The notes below the pieces were generated by a model. That model was given only the letters and a program-made list of their open reading frames with translations, did not search any database and was not told the origin of the DNA. Positions 1 through 10,171 of a DNA stretch of 64,000 bases are shown here, piece by piece. The stretch comes from Bacteroidota bacterium (GTDB taxonomy: Bacteria; Bacteroidota; Bacteroidia; Cytophagales; Cyclobacteriaceae): assembly GCA_016191555.1 (NCBI GenBank), contig JACPVX010000018.1:62001-126000 (forward strand), in the 5' to 3' direction. Each line of letters starts with the position of its first letter. The stretch's first letter is position 1. Position numbers and translations under genes: made by a program.

Positions 1-383
1 CTCTTGAAAAATACCCTAATGCGACCGCAGTAATGTTGCGCTTGTTACTAGAACTTTCTTTGTTTCAATTTTTGGAATCGCTGGGTGAGATAAAAAAGAT
101 GAGAGCAAAAGCTGTAGCTGATCTTAAGCCGGGTCAGCAATTGCGTTCACATTGGACACCTGAATTAAAGGAAATGTTAAGGTGGACTGCAAAGGCTAAT
201 CTCGTAAACGGTCATATAGAGAGGAAAATCAACACTATCATTGAAAAGAATAGTAATGACCCTGTTTTGTATACAATGAATCAGTTTGTTCACAGTACAG
301 AGGAACTTCCAGATCCTCAGGGGCTTCTAAAAACCTGGTCAAGTTTAGAAGGTTTATTAAACATTACACTCAACCCACAATAG
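1..383 (+). CDS. Hypothetical protein, 5' end outside window
   Basis: The reading frame is already open at base 3 and continues past the first internal ATG (33), so the gene very probably starts upstream of the window. The visible C-terminal part, about 127 residues, is mostly helical and charged, with a Leu-rich stretch near its beginning and no motif I recognise. It ends 4 bases before the start of the adenine methylase, so the two are almost certainly cotranscribed. A methylase partner or specificity role is possible but is only an inference from position. Confidence 0.6.
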   Translation, partial: LEKYPNATAVMLRLLLELSLFQFLESLGEIKKMRAKAVADLKPGQQLRSHWTPELKEMLRWTAKANLVNGHIERKINTIIEKNSNDPVLYTMNQFVHSTEELPDPQGLLKTWSSLEGLLNITLNPQ

Positions 384-387
384 CCTG

Positions 388-1308
388 ATGTCGCAAAATC
401 ATAATTTCGTAAGTCCTTTGAGGTATCCTGGTGGTAAAGCTGGAATTAAGGATTTTTTGATAAAGATTATCGTTGAAAACAATATCGGCGGTGGCACACA
501 TGTTGAGCCTTATGCTGGCGGTGCGGGTGCGGCCTTGTCGCTCATGATGCAAGACTATATCTACCAGATATACTTAAATGATAAAGATCGCTTTATTTAT
601 TCGTTCTGGTATTCCGTTATTCATGATACCGATCGACTATGTCAGGCAATTCATTCCAAACGCGCAAGTGTAGCTGAATGGAAACGACAGCATAAGTTAT
701 TAAATGATAAGTATTATGAGCAAAATGGTGACCCGCTTGATGTTGGACTGACTGGGTTTTATCTCAATAGAACTACCCGTTCAGGTATTCTCAATTCAGG
801 TCCGATCGGCGGTCTAAAACAAACAGGAAACTATAAAGTAGGAGCACGATTCAATAAAGCTGACCTAATCAAACGAATAGAGAATATAGCCTTGTTCAAA
901 AGTCGGATTATGCTTTACAACATGGATGCCGTAGACTTTCTAAAAAAGTTATTTGACGATTTTATTCTAAATGACCAGAGACTTTTGGTTTATCTTGATC
1001 CTCCTTATGACATTGTTGGAAAGGATATCTACAGGCATTTTTATGTTAAGAAGGACCATGAAGACCTTTCCAATTTTCTTAAATCAGCAACAAACTTCAA
1101 GTGGTTATTGTCTTATGATGACACGAAATTAATCAAGGAATTATACGGTAATAGAGAGATTGGACTTCTTAAGAAGAATTACTTTATTAACAAAGCAAAA
1201 GTGGGAAAGGAACTCTTCATATCTTCCGATAACCTAGTTCTTCCAGACGAGTTCCGGATGTCAGAAAACCAGTCTTACAAATTTAATAAAGTACGAGTGA
1301 GCTTGTAA
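388..1308 (+). CDS. DNA adenine methylase (D12 class, Dam-like)
   Basis: Predicted N6-adenine DNA methyltransferase of the D12/Dam family (306 aa, usual size about 270-310). Residues 9-17 carry the RYPGGK form of the first conserved block, VEPYAGGAG lies near residue 40, and the catalytic DPPY is at 204-207. The start ATG follows the upstream stop by 4 bases. No restriction endonuclease is recognisable in the 1 kb downstream, so it could be an orphan methylase or belong to a unit whose other part is the cut upstream gene. The target sequence cannot be read from the protein. Confidence 0.9.
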   Translation: MSQNHNFVSPLRYPGGKAGIKDFLIKIIVENNIGGGTHVEPYAGGAGAALSLMMQDYIYQIYLNDKDRFIYSFWYSVIHDTDRLCQAIHSKRASVAEWKRQHKLLNDKYYEQNGDPLDVGLTGFYLNRTTRSGILNSGPIGGLKQTGNYKVGARFNKADLIKRIENIALFKSRIMLYNMDAVDFLKKLFDDFILNDQRLLVYLDPPYDIVGKDIYRHFYVKKDHEDLSNFLKSATNFKWLLSYDDTKLIKELYGNREIGLLKKNYFINKAKVGKELFISSDNLVLPDEFRMSENQSYKFNKVRVSL

Positions 1309-1469
1309 ATTATTCTCAGGTCTCCCAAGGACTTACAGCTTTCTAATAAAGATCAGGCTAGATCGAGCATCGATCGTTCGATTAAAGGCCAGTAAAGGCG
1401 ACACACGAGCAACTTTCATCCAGGTATTATAGATGCTTCAAAAATTAGAGTTATTTGAACCATTTACCA

Positions 1470-1625
1470 GTGGCATCTGAGTTATCACCAATTGAGATTT
1501 ATAGACTCCAGCAAAAAATTATTAAGAAGAGAAAGACGAGGTTAGGCACACGAAGAATAGTCTGGATGATGGTGACAACAATGATCGACTATAGACAGAT
1601 TGTTCAGTTTCAAATCTTACGGTAA
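1470..1625 (+). pseudogene. Possible IS4-family transposase N-terminal relic
   Basis: The stretch 1309-1609 has no full gene. One frame (1470-1625, about 50 codons) reads like the N-terminal domain of IS4-type transposases: a basic RKTRL segment followed by RRIVWMMVTTMIDYRQ, matching the family pattern of a basic patch, then a hydrophobic VW-rich helix, then YR. It stops inside the 3' end of the response-regulator gene and nothing of the DDE domain follows. The match is by eye and weak. Confidence 0.3.
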
Positions 1626-2254
1626 ATGCCCGACAACAGCATAAGCCTAGTTAATGCTGCTGTATTGGCACAACTAGTTTTCTTTAGAATCGATTTCCTA
1701 TTACTATTTACAGTTTGAGCTGACAAGCTTAGATCGATTCCAATGTCATCGGAATTAAGTCCTTTCACCAATAACCTTGCTACATCCAGTTCTCGAGCCG
1801 TTAATTCAAAATTTGCAATAGGTGATCCGTTCTTAAGAGTATGTTTTTTTAAAGTTTCTTCAGCTGTGCTATTATAGTAATGACCAATCGTGAGAACTGC
1901 ATTAATGGCTGTCTCTAACTCTTTCGGATCACATTCTTTCAACAAAAATCCTTCCGCTCCAATTTGAGCCAACAGTACGATTAGCGAGGGTTCGTCAAAT
2001 TCGGTAAGTACGATCACTTTAGTATCCGCAGACCGCTGCTTTACTTCTCTGAGGCATTCAATCCCATTCATTTTGGGCATTTGAATATCCAAGAGGATTA
2101 GATCAATTTTTTCTTTTTCAACTATTTGAAGGGCTTCTAGCCCATTGCCCGCTTCAAAGAATTTGAAGTTTCTGTCAAATAATGAAATTAATCTTACGAC
2201 CGCCTTCCTGAAAATTGGGTGATCGTCAGCGATAAGTAATGCTATGGTTTTCAT
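1610..2254 (-). CDS. LuxR-type response regulator (copy 1)
   Basis: Two-domain response regulator, 214 aa. The receiver domain has the acidic pair D10-D11, the phospho-acceptor D56 in LLDIQMP and a LLKECDPKE segment in its C-terminal half. The C-terminal domain (about 145-210) is a LuxR/NarL helix-turn-helix with the usual spacing (TARELDVARLLVKGL ... TVNSNRKSILKK). No sensor kinase is adjacent. A paralogue of the same length, roughly three quarters identical by eye, lies at 55613-56257 and shares the upstream 41 bp. Copy 1 lacks the divergent secreted-protein genes that copy 2 has. Confidence 0.9.
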   Translation of the reverse strand: MKTIALLIADDHPIFRKAVVRLISLFDRNFKFFEAGNGLEALQIVEKEKIDLILLDIQMPKMNGIECLREVKQRSADTKVIVLTEFDEPSLIVLLAQIGAEGFLLKECDPKELETAINAVLTIGHYYNSTAEETLKKHTLKNGSPIANFELTARELDVARLLVKGLNSDDIGIDLSLSAQTVNSNRKSILKKTSCANTAALTRLMLLSGIYRKI

Positions 2255-2263
2255 GAAATCTCG

Positions 2264-2304
2264 TACTTGTAATTATAGTGAAAAAGTCAGTACCCTAAAA
2301 ATGG
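2264..2304 (-). promoter_or_regulatory. Conserved 41-bp block upstream of response regulator copy 1
   Basis: This 41-bp block differs by one base from 56267-56307, at the same place upstream of the paralogous regulator (start codon 10 bp away in both). Read on the minus strand it includes CTGACTTTTTCACTATAAT. The leader conservation next to protein duplicates suggests a shared promoter or autoregulatory site; which one cannot be told from sequence alone. Confidence 0.5.
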
Positions 2305-2473
2305 TTATAGTGCGGACCAGAATACAAATAAGGTGTCGCTTCTCACATGTTTTTTAGACTTGAAGCCCCAAAAAAGAGCCTTAAAAATTGCCAACAACTT
2401 TAGACTATTCTAATAGTAAACAAGAGTGAAATAGACTGGTTAGAAAATGAACAAGTAAATTAAACTGGATTAG

Positions 2474-3501
<1,028 letters not shown>

Positions 3502-3529
3502 CTACAATTCAAGTTATCAATTAAGTATC

Positions 3530-3907
3530 CTAGCGTATCATGGGTAGATACTTCTCTCGGTTTTCCCAAATCACCCAAAGGTTGATGGCCATTAAAACTA
3601 TTACTTCAGGCAGTGTATTGTGGTCCGCAAGAATATGAGTAATTAAAATTCCTATCATCATAGGGAAAATAATGATAGCACCCAAGGCACGAAACTTATT
3701 GGTCATGAAAAGGATGCCACCCACTATTTCCATTGTTCCAAAAAATAGCCAAAGCCAGTCATTCTTTGCTATAGAATTAATGAGCCTTGTTAAACGGTGA
3801 GGTATATCTTCAGGAACAGGTGTGTAATTGAAAAATTTGCTAAGTCCTTCGTTCACAAACATTAATCCGAACAATATGCTTACTACCAAAATAATTTTCT
3901 CTTTCAT
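3530..3907 (-). CDS. DoxX-like membrane protein
   Basis: Small inner-membrane protein of the DoxX-like family (125 aa) with about four transmembrane helices: an N-terminal one through GLMFVNEGLSKFF, one around WLWLFFGTMEIVGGILF, one around GAIIIFPMMIGILITHIL and a last one through VIVLMAINLWVIW. The GLSKF and MEIVGG segments are typical of the family. Its cellular role is not established; it sits directly upstream of the aldo/keto reductase. Confidence 0.8.
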   Translation of the reverse strand: MKEKIILVVSILFGLMFVNEGLSKFFNYTPVPEDIPHRLTRLINSIAKNDWLWLFFGTMEIVGGILFMTNKFRALGAIIIFPMMIGILITHILADHNTLPEVIVLMAINLWVIWENREKYLPMIR

Positions 3908-4073
3908 ACCTAGTAATTAATTTTGAAATCACATTGTCCGCACCCTTCTCGTGGCACCTATCTCAGATCAATTTGCATTTCTACATGCTTAAATAGGTGT
4001 CTGACTAAACTTGAGACATTTAAGCTAGGTAAATATTACAAGATTAAAAAGATCATTTAGTCATGCTTGATTC

Positions 4074-4334
4074 TTACTTATTTGTAAATGAATACTTAAA
4101 ATAAATCAACAGCCCGCCTAGAAAGCAAATGAAGCCATTGGCCAAAATAACGGGCCAAAGCATGAGTGAGATTCCATACACTAACCATATTACCGTACTG
4201 GTAAAAACAATCAGCATCATGGCGAGACTTAAATCGCCCACACTTTTGGTCTTCCAGGCTTTATACACTTGTGGAATAAACGTAATGCTGCTCAACGCTG
4301 CGCCAACATGACCTACTATTTCTGTCCAATTCAT
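4074..4334 (-). CDS. SemiSWEET sugar transporter
   Basis: Three-helix PQ-loop protein (86 aa), the half-size bacterial relative of SWEET sugar facilitators that works as a dimer. The PQ-loop signature FIPQVYKAWKTKS is at about 18-30, followed by hydrophobic helices and a basic C-terminus. It starts 7 bp downstream of the radical SAM gene and on the same strand, so the two probably form one transcript. Which sugar it moves is not visible. Confidence 0.88.
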   Translation of the reverse strand: MNWTEIVGHVGAALSSITFIPQVYKAWKTKSVGDLSLAMMLIVFTSTVIWLVYGISLMLWPVILANGFICFLGGLLIYFKYSFTNK

Positions 4335-4341
4335 TTGTAAA

Positions 4342-5262
4342 TTATTTAGGTTGAAGTTTTTCTATGTCATAGTGTTTGTCGAAGAACTCATCGCACCACA
4401 AACAGATATTTTGCAATTCAGTTGTTCTGGTTTTTGCCTGTACTTCAGTTACCCCCATAGATTCACCCATCTTCCAAGGGTCACCTTCGTTCAGTTTTTG
4501 AAATACTTTTGATTGCGCCACACGGTTCATCACATCCACCACTTTTTCTTTTCGTGCATCGCCCATCGGAAATTTGGTGCCGGGGCAGCAAGGATTAATG
4601 CGCCAAAGTTGAATACTGATTTCTTGTGGTAATTCAGTTCCACCCAAAAAACCTTTAGCACCGGAAAGGATCGCACAAAAGTTATGGTTGGGGTCTTTCT
4701 TCCACACGTCCTTTTGCAATGCCCTGCCACGTGCCCAGTTGCCTCCCAGCCACATATCTTCGGTAGCGCCCCAATACCCCCAACTCAACCGATGTGGTGT
4801 GAGATAGGTTTCTTTTTCAATCAAAGGGTCTTTGTCATCACCATTCACACCACGCGATTCAAACAGACTTGCAATCTCCATCAACTTAGCGCCAGCCAGC
4901 TTATGATACCGGTCAATGCTGGCAATGTCAAAGCGTGTCACACCCTTGTGAATGAGTGTATCCAAAATCTCATCGGTAAGCAAATCACCATTGGTCTGCA
5001 ACATAATTTGTGTGGCGCTACCATATTTTTCTTTCAGCCGATCTAAAATCAGATACAGCTTTTTCTTGTCGGCCAGAGGCTCGCCACCCGATAAGATCAC
5101 CCGGTCGATGCGTTCGGGCAGATTGTCGATAATGGCTAAACATTCATCTTCCGAAATGCGCGCACCTTTCGGGCCGGATAAATTATAGCAATGATCGCAG
5201 GTGTCGTTACACAATTGCGTAAAAACCCAATATAGACTTTCACAATGATTGTAGTCTTTCAT
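4342..5262 (-). CDS. Radical SAM protein, SPASM-like C-terminus
   Basis: Radical S-adenosylmethionine protein. With the start chosen here (ATG at 5262, 306 aa) the [4Fe-4S] motif C18xxxC22xxC25 lies near the N-terminus as usual, followed by LSGGEPL, the SAM-binding glycine motif. The C-terminal half holds more cysteines (NPCCPGTKF, NICLWCDEF), suggesting an auxiliary cluster as in SPASM-type proteins. The frame stays open to earlier ATGs at 5349 and 5409, but those overlap the 3' end of the TonB-receptor gene, whose barrel-terminating Phe fixes its stop at 5300. The substrate is unknown; no small peptide precursor is obvious nearby. Confidence 0.85.
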   Translation of the reverse strand: MKDYNHCESLYWVFTQLCNDTCDHCYNLSGPKGARISEDECLAIIDNLPERIDRVILSGGEPLADKKKLYLILDRLKEKYGSATQIMLQTNGDLLTDEILDTLIHKGVTRFDIASIDRYHKLAGAKLMEIASLFESRGVNGDDKDPLIEKETYLTPHRLSWGYWGATEDMWLGGNWARGRALQKDVWKKDPNHNFCAILSGAKGFLGGTELPQEISIQLWRINPCCPGTKFPMGDARKEKVVDVMNRVAQSKVFQKLNEGDPWKMGESMGVTEVQAKTRTTELQNICLWCDEFFDKHYDIEKLQPK

Positions 5263-5299
5263 CTTTCCATTTGAGTAAAAAGTATTTTCACCGTCAAAT

Positions 5300-8200
5300 C
5301 TAAAACACAAATCGAACACCGAATTGAAATTGTCTGGGTGGTGCAGCATTTTTAGTAACGATTGGTGCACCCACGGGGCCCAGTTGTATCTGATTGCTTT
5401 GAGTGGCATTGTTACTATACCCGCTCAAGTTAACAGTATTCAATAGATTGAAAACATCGGCCCGTATTTCTAATCGGTTATTTGCTGAAAACGGAATTAC
5501 ATATTGAACGCTCAAATCAAATGTATACGCCCACGGCAGGCGGTCGCTGTTGCGGCTTGCACCCGGATAGCGGTCGCTGTTACCAATATAGGCATCTCCG
5601 AAAGCACCCCCATCACCATTTAAGTCATTCGTGGCGCCACCCAGCGGAGTGCCTTTGCTGTTGACGATGGCATATGTGGAAGCGTTGGGCACGCGGTTGA
5701 TGGGCTGACCACTTTGCACCAATGCCGCCAAGGTGGCGGTCAGATTCTTGGTGGGATAGTAATTCAAAATACCATTGATAATATGTCGCCTGTCATTAAT
5801 GGATGGCCCCCATTCATTCGCGAAATTGTTGGCATCCATGGCGCGAAAGTTGATATCTTCGGTATTGTTGCGCAGATACGACAAGGTATAAATGAGGCGA
5901 TACGAAAATTTTCCGTTGCCTCTGTCTTTTTGTAAGTTAAAACTAGCCGCATAGTATTCCGACTCTCCTTCGGTTTCCGTCAACACCACACTCTTTGCAA
6001 TACCCGTTACAGTTTGCCCATTGATCACGGCAGCGCTTCCGTAGATGGGAAGAAGGCGCGTGCTATCCGCTGTTGCTGTGGCTCGGGCCGTATTACCGGC
6101 CGCTACGGCATTCCAGGCAGTTGGCGTATTCAGGTTTCGCGTGCGAAAAAGGTTATTCGATTTATTATAAACCAAATCCACATAAAACAATTTATCACTG
6201 GCTATCTGATATTGGTAGCCAAGCGAAATCTGTTGGGTATACGGATTCTGATAACCATTGGGGTTTAAGATTCTTCGTTCGCTGCTAAAAGAATTTCGCT
6301 GACCTGCATACGTGGATGCCGGAGGCCCGTTAAGATAGCCAAAAGGCAAGCCTGCATTGTTACTCGTGCCAACACCCATGTTTCCATCAAAAGTAATCGC
6401 ATCAATGTTAGTCTTGCTCGGCAAGACTCCTTGGTCAACAAAGTATTGAAGCTGTTTTTTAAAATCGCTGTTCGTGCTGTTCTGCTGTAAAGCATCGCTG
6501 TAGATTGCGTATAAGATTTTGTCATAGAAGATACCGTAGCCACCTCGCAGGCTGCTGCGGTCGGTCAATTTGTAGTTGAAGCTGGCCCTTGGTGCGATGT
6601 TATTGTAGTCACCCTGGCTGCTGCCGCCTTCCGATAGATTGTCATAATCATAACGGAGGCCGAGTGTGATGTTTAGTTTGGACGTGGCCGCCCATTGATC
6701 TTCGGCATAAAAGCTGAAGATGTTTTGAGTCTTGCCAAAGCCGTTGGGGCGCAATTCAATGCCGTAGCTCAACACCTTGGCGGTAGCAGGAATGTCGGTA
6801 ACACCTAAATTAGCTCCCAGGTTCTTGGCCTTCACCGCATCCAACTCAGGTTGCGTCAATTGCACTGTATAACTACCGTTGGGATTTCCCCCGCCAAATA
6901 ATTCATGCTTTGCGCTGATCAACTCAGCTCCGAATTTCAAAGTATGATTGCCTTTGTATACCGTCAACTTTTCTTGCAACTGCACCGTGCTCTCGCGCGA
7001 ATCAAATACATAACCCGGATGGCCCAGATAGGCAATCGACTGGCCGGTAGGATCTAATACCGTAACGTTCGGGCTATCCGGATTTTCCGGCTTTCCATAA
7101 TTCCACCGGAAGCTGGCATACTGCACGTTGCTTTCAAATTTAAAATTACTTCCCACAAAAGTATTCTTGTTGGCAATCAATACCGAGTTTCGATCTTGAC
7201 TGTTGGCCGCAGACGGAAAACCATTGCCCCCGTTCAATCCTCCCGCTTGTCGGCCGATATTAACAAAGCCAAAATTGGTGCGAAGTGAAGAACTAAATTT
7301 AGCTGACCACTTTTGGTCAATCTTTGCAGAGAAATAGTTGAAGCTATTTTCGCCACGTGCCGTTTGGCTGATGCCCAATACAGGTGATGTGAGCAGGTTG
7401 TCTTTTAAGTCGGTGGTATGTTCAAAATTTACATAGTAAAATGTTTTTTCCTTTACGATGGCGCCACCTAAGCCAAAGCCCGCTTGGTATCGCTGAAAAC
7501 CATTCTTTACTTGGTTGCCCGATAAGTCGCGTTGCACAAAATCAGATTGTCCATCTATGGCAGGGCCGGGGCGAGTGATAAAAAATGCTTCACCACTCAA
7601 TTGATTACTGCCCGCCTTCGAAGTTACGTTGATAATTCCGTTGCCCGTGTTGCCAAACTCCACCGAGTAATTATTGGTGAGCACATTTACGTTTTGCACA
7701 AAGCCGACCGGAATAGCAAATTTCTGCCCGCCCAAAAAGCGTTCATTGTTGTCCATACCATCGATCAGGTAGTTGTTATAAAGCCCGTTCGCACCATTGA
7801 TGCTTACATTGGGTGCTTCCGGATAAAAACCGGTTGCCTGGCTCACGTTGGGCAATCGAAACAACATTCGCGTAATGTCTCGGCCTTCCACCGGCAGTTC
7901 TTGAATTTTATGGATGCTGATATCAGAAGCCACTTCGGCATTCACCGTGTTAATAGCGGTGGCGCGTGATGATGTGATGATAACTTCCTCCAATGTTTTC
8001 TCTACTTTTTTGGGAAGCACCAACGTAATGGAACGTTTAAAATTAGAGCGCAATTCAATATTCGTTGCTTCGGCCTCTAAATACTCGCTGCTCTCTTTTG
8101 TATAGACTCGATACACACCGCTCAGCGGCAAGGCTTTAAACAAAGCGGTACCAAATGAATTCGTAGTTGTAACCTGCTTATAACCAATGGCAGGGTTTTC

Positions 8201-8326
8201 AATTTGCACCTCGATGTTGGGCAGTGGCTGGCCATTGGCAGGGCTTAAAATCGTTACGTCTAAATCAACCTGTGCGTAAAGGAAGTGAATGCAGAAAAAT
8301 AGAATAAGGGTAAAAAATAGTTTCAT
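5300..8326 (-). CDS. Oar-like TonB-dependent outer membrane receptor
   Basis: Outer-membrane protein of 1008 aa. It has a signal peptide (about 1-19, ending LYAQ), a carboxypeptidase-regulatory-like beta-sandwich (about 20-110), a plug domain (about 120-240, with IDGMDNNERFLGGQ and VGFVQNVNVLTNNYSVEFG) and a long beta-barrel ending in the aromatic FQFGVRFVF, the BAM recognition end. The architecture matches the Oar/TonB receptor family of Bacteroidota. The ligand is unknown. Base composition looks higher in G+C than the islands downstream, consistent with core chromosome. Confidence 0.92.
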   Translation of the reverse strand: MKLFFTLILFFCIHFLYAQVDLDVTILSPANGQPLPNIEVQIENPAIGYKQVTTTNSFGTALFKALPLSGVYRVYTKESSEYLEAEATNIELRSNFKRSITLVLPKKVEKTLEEVIITSSRATAINTVNAEVASDISIHKIQELPVEGRDITRMLFRLPNVSQATGFYPEAPNVSINGANGLYNNYLIDGMDNNERFLGGQKFAIPVGFVQNVNVLTNNYSVEFGNTGNGIINVTSKAGSNQLSGEAFFITRPGPAIDGQSDFVQRDLSGNQVKNGFQRYQAGFGLGGAIVKEKTFYYVNFEHTTDLKDNLLTSPVLGISQTARGENSFNYFSAKIDQKWSAKFSSSLRTNFGFVNIGRQAGGLNGGNGFPSAANSQDRNSVLIANKNTFVGSNFKFESNVQYASFRWNYGKPENPDSPNVTVLDPTGQSIAYLGHPGYVFDSRESTVQLQEKLTVYKGNHTLKFGAELISAKHELFGGGNPNGSYTVQLTQPELDAVKAKNLGANLGVTDIPATAKVLSYGIELRPNGFGKTQNIFSFYAEDQWAATSKLNITLGLRYDYDNLSEGGSSQGDYNNIAPRASFNYKLTDRSSLRGGYGIFYDKILYAIYSDALQQNSTNSDFKKQLQYFVDQGVLPSKTNIDAITFDGNMGVGTSNNAGLPFGYLNGPPASTYAGQRNSFSSERRILNPNGYQNPYTQQISLGYQYQIASDKLFYVDLVYNKSNNLFRTRNLNTPTAWNAVAAGNTARATATADSTRLLPIYGSAAVINGQTVTGIAKSVVLTETEGESEYYAASFNLQKDRGNGKFSYRLIYTLSYLRNNTEDINFRAMDANNFANEWGPSINDRRHIINGILNYYPTKNLTATLAALVQSGQPINRVPNASTYAIVNSKGTPLGGATNDLNGDGGAFGDAYIGNSDRYPGASRNSDRLPWAYTFDLSVQYVIPFSANNRLEIRADVFNLLNTVNLSGYSNNATQSNQIQLGPVGAPIVTKNAAPPRQFQFGVRFVF

Positions 8327-8376
8327 GTAAACGGAATCAATAAGTAAATCAGATCAATTAATTTTAAAAGCATTGC

Positions 8377-8405
8377 CAGATGATTCTTTCTAAAGGAATC
8401 ATCTG
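8377..8405 (-). terminator. Perfect 10-bp hairpin between DUF2064 and TonB-receptor genes
   Basis: CAGATGATTC and its exact reverse complement GAATCATCTG are separated by a 9-base loop, between the end of the DUF2064 gene (8452) and the start of the receptor gene (8326). There is no long T tract directly after the stem, only a TTTTAAAATTAA stretch a few bases on, so it may be a terminator, a processing site or a leader structure of the receptor mRNA. Confidence 0.5.
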
Positions 8406-8451
8406 CACGTTGAAATTACATCAGTAGATGCCCAGCAGGCGTGGTTAAAAA

Positions 8452-9132
8452 TTAAATAGTAGAGGGAGGCGCTTTCAGTCCAAACGAAAACAAAGGAACC
8501 GTAAATGGCACTTGCTTACTGCGAAAGAAAGTAGCGGTGACAACGGCTAAAATGCCGCGTATGAAGTTAAATAAAGAGTGATTGACAAAGTGATGGATGG
8601 CATCAGCCAGATCTTTTGCATTGTCAATATCGGATAAAACAGGAAGCAGAGCCTGGCCCCCCAGCAGCGGAAGCAGGCTTTCCAACTGACGATATACGTG
8701 GCCTGTTTTCCAATCAATAGATTTGAAATCGCTGGTCTCAAAATGATGTTTAGACAGGCCCAGCAGGTAAACGCCTCCATCCTTCGTTGGACCCAATACA
8801 GCACCATGCGAACTTACTGCTTGAGATGCTTTTTGTATCATTGGTGCATGAAGCGCAGGGCAATCACTGCCGATAGCGATTACATGCTCATAACCTTTTT
8901 CAAAAATTGTTTGAAACGCATGGGTTAGGCGCTCGGCAAAATCAGCACCCACTTGCCGATTGGATCCCACAACAAAAAAATCAATACCGGTTTGTTGGCA
9001 CGTGGCAATGGCATGATCTATCAGCGCTTGCGCAATACGAGAACCCTTTTCTTCGTTGGGAGAAAATGCTTTAAACGCTGCTTCTTCCGAGGCAGAATTG
9101 GTAAACAGAAATAGGGCAGTAGAGCGTGAAAT
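8452..9132 (-). CDS. DUF2064 glycosyltransferase-like protein, start codon unclear
   Basis: DUF2064 family (glycosyltransferase-A-like fold; related to TIGR04282 proteins of sugar-nucleotide transfer). The core HVIAIGSDCPAL with the acidic SDCP motif and the GPTKDGGVYLLGL loop is clear. The first good start codon is GTG 8970, but the frame upstream, back to a stop at 9136-9138, still reads as family sequence (TALFLFTNSASEEAA, then KGSRIAQALIDHAI). That stretch has no ATG, GTG or TTG; only ATT (9132) or CTG (9108) could start it. So either a rare start is used, the start codon has mutated, or the base calls are wrong. Residues cut off by GTG 8970 would include the beginning of the fold. Confidence 0.75.
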   Translation of the reverse strand: MSRSTALFLFTNSASEEAAFKAFSPNEEKGSRIAQALIDHAIATCQQTGIDFFVVGSNRQVGADFAERLTHAFQTIFEKGYEHVIAIGSDCPALHAPMIQKASQAVSSHGAVLGPTKDGGVYLLGLSKHHFETSDFKSIDWKTGHVYRQLESLLPLLGGQALLPVLSDIDNAKDLADAIHHFVNHSLFNFIRGILAVVTATFFRSKQVPFTVPLFSFGLKAPPSTI

Positions 9133-9291
9133 AGTCTATTCTGAAAATGATGAGCTTAAAAGTACGTTTTTTGGAACGAAGAATCACAGAATGAGTGTCT
9201 CGTTTGCGACAAACAACAGACTAAGAGCTAATAGCTTTAGAGACTTGGGTTTGGTAAAAGTTTGGCCATTTCCACGACCCAACCCCAAAAC

Positions 9292-10044
9292 TTATTTAAT
9301 CGTAAAATGCTTATCAATGGTGTAGATCAAGCTTACATTCCAATCAAAATCCTTGGCTGGTATGGTTGACTGAACGGCTTTATTCACTATTGAGGAAATA
9401 GTGAATGGGAAGCCCTTTATACCTATTGTTGTTGATGCATTTACATAATAGCCGTCATCATTGTCTAGTTTAAGGTAAAATACCTGTGGATTAAAATTGA
9501 AATACGACTTTCCTATCAGTTTAAGTTTTGTGAAACTTCCTTGAAGAGAAAGAAAATTTGAAATCTGCGGACCGTGTTGCTGAAAGCCATGGCCGCGAAG
9601 ATAATAGATTCCGATACTGGCGTGGTTGGAGATTTTGTAAGTAGGCATTATTTCTAGCGCAAGGAAACGCCTTGTCACGGAAAGTTGCTCATCGATCCCA
9701 TTCACGTTTACCGTACGAGTGATGTAGTTCAATCCAGGTAGATGACCTCCCAGTGTCAGCTGAAACTTAGGCTTTACAATAGCTTTGTAACGATAGATAA
9801 AGACAAATGACCAAGGGCGTCCTTCCAATGCGTACCGAAACTGTGGTTCGAAGCTCAGTCGTCTGTTTCCAATGCGCATATCCAAAAAGGCAGCAGGGTT
9901 CCCAAGTGTGAAAGCGGGGATAATTGAAAATCCATTGTTGGTTATGCTAAGGTCTGCACGAAAATAAAATGTACTGTCAGGATTGGCGAAGGTGCCAGAA
10001 AAGCAGAACGACAGGCACAAAGCCCATAAAATTTTTGGACGCAT
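9292..10044 (-). CDS. Predicted secreted or outer-membrane protein
   Basis: 250 aa with a signal peptide (about 1-20, ending SGTFA). The rest alternates short polar and aromatic beta strands (FRYALEGRPWSFVFIYRYK, NFNPQVFYLKLDNDDGYY), as in small outer-membrane barrels. It ends FTIK, not with a terminal Phe. I do not recognise the family. It is separated from the DUF2064 gene by about 160 bp and is probably transcribed on its own. Confidence 0.6.
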   Translation of the reverse strand: MRPKILWALCLSFCFSGTFANPDSTFYFRADLSITNNGFSIIPAFTLGNPAAFLDMRIGNRRLSFEPQFRYALEGRPWSFVFIYRYKAIVKPKFQLTLGGHLPGLNYITRTVNVNGIDEQLSVTRRFLALEIMPTYKISNHASIGIYYLRGHGFQQHGPQISNFLSLQGSFTKLKLIGKSYFNFNPQVFYLKLDNDDGYYVNASTTIGIKGFPFTISSIVNKAVQSTIPAKDFDWNVSLIYTIDKHFTIK

Positions 10045-10171
10045 TGACTCTGAATTAAGTTAGGTATGTTAAAAGTAATAATAAGATTACTTTTATAAGC
10101 ATTGTCTATTTTTTTCGGATATGGCTTTTAAGTTCAAGCGTTGCCCTACCCTTTTCTTTTGGAGAAATTAC

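Noticed and set aside
388-1308. BREX or DISARM methylase
   Set aside because: The protein is a D12 Dam-type enzyme and no BREX or DISARM partner gene is near.
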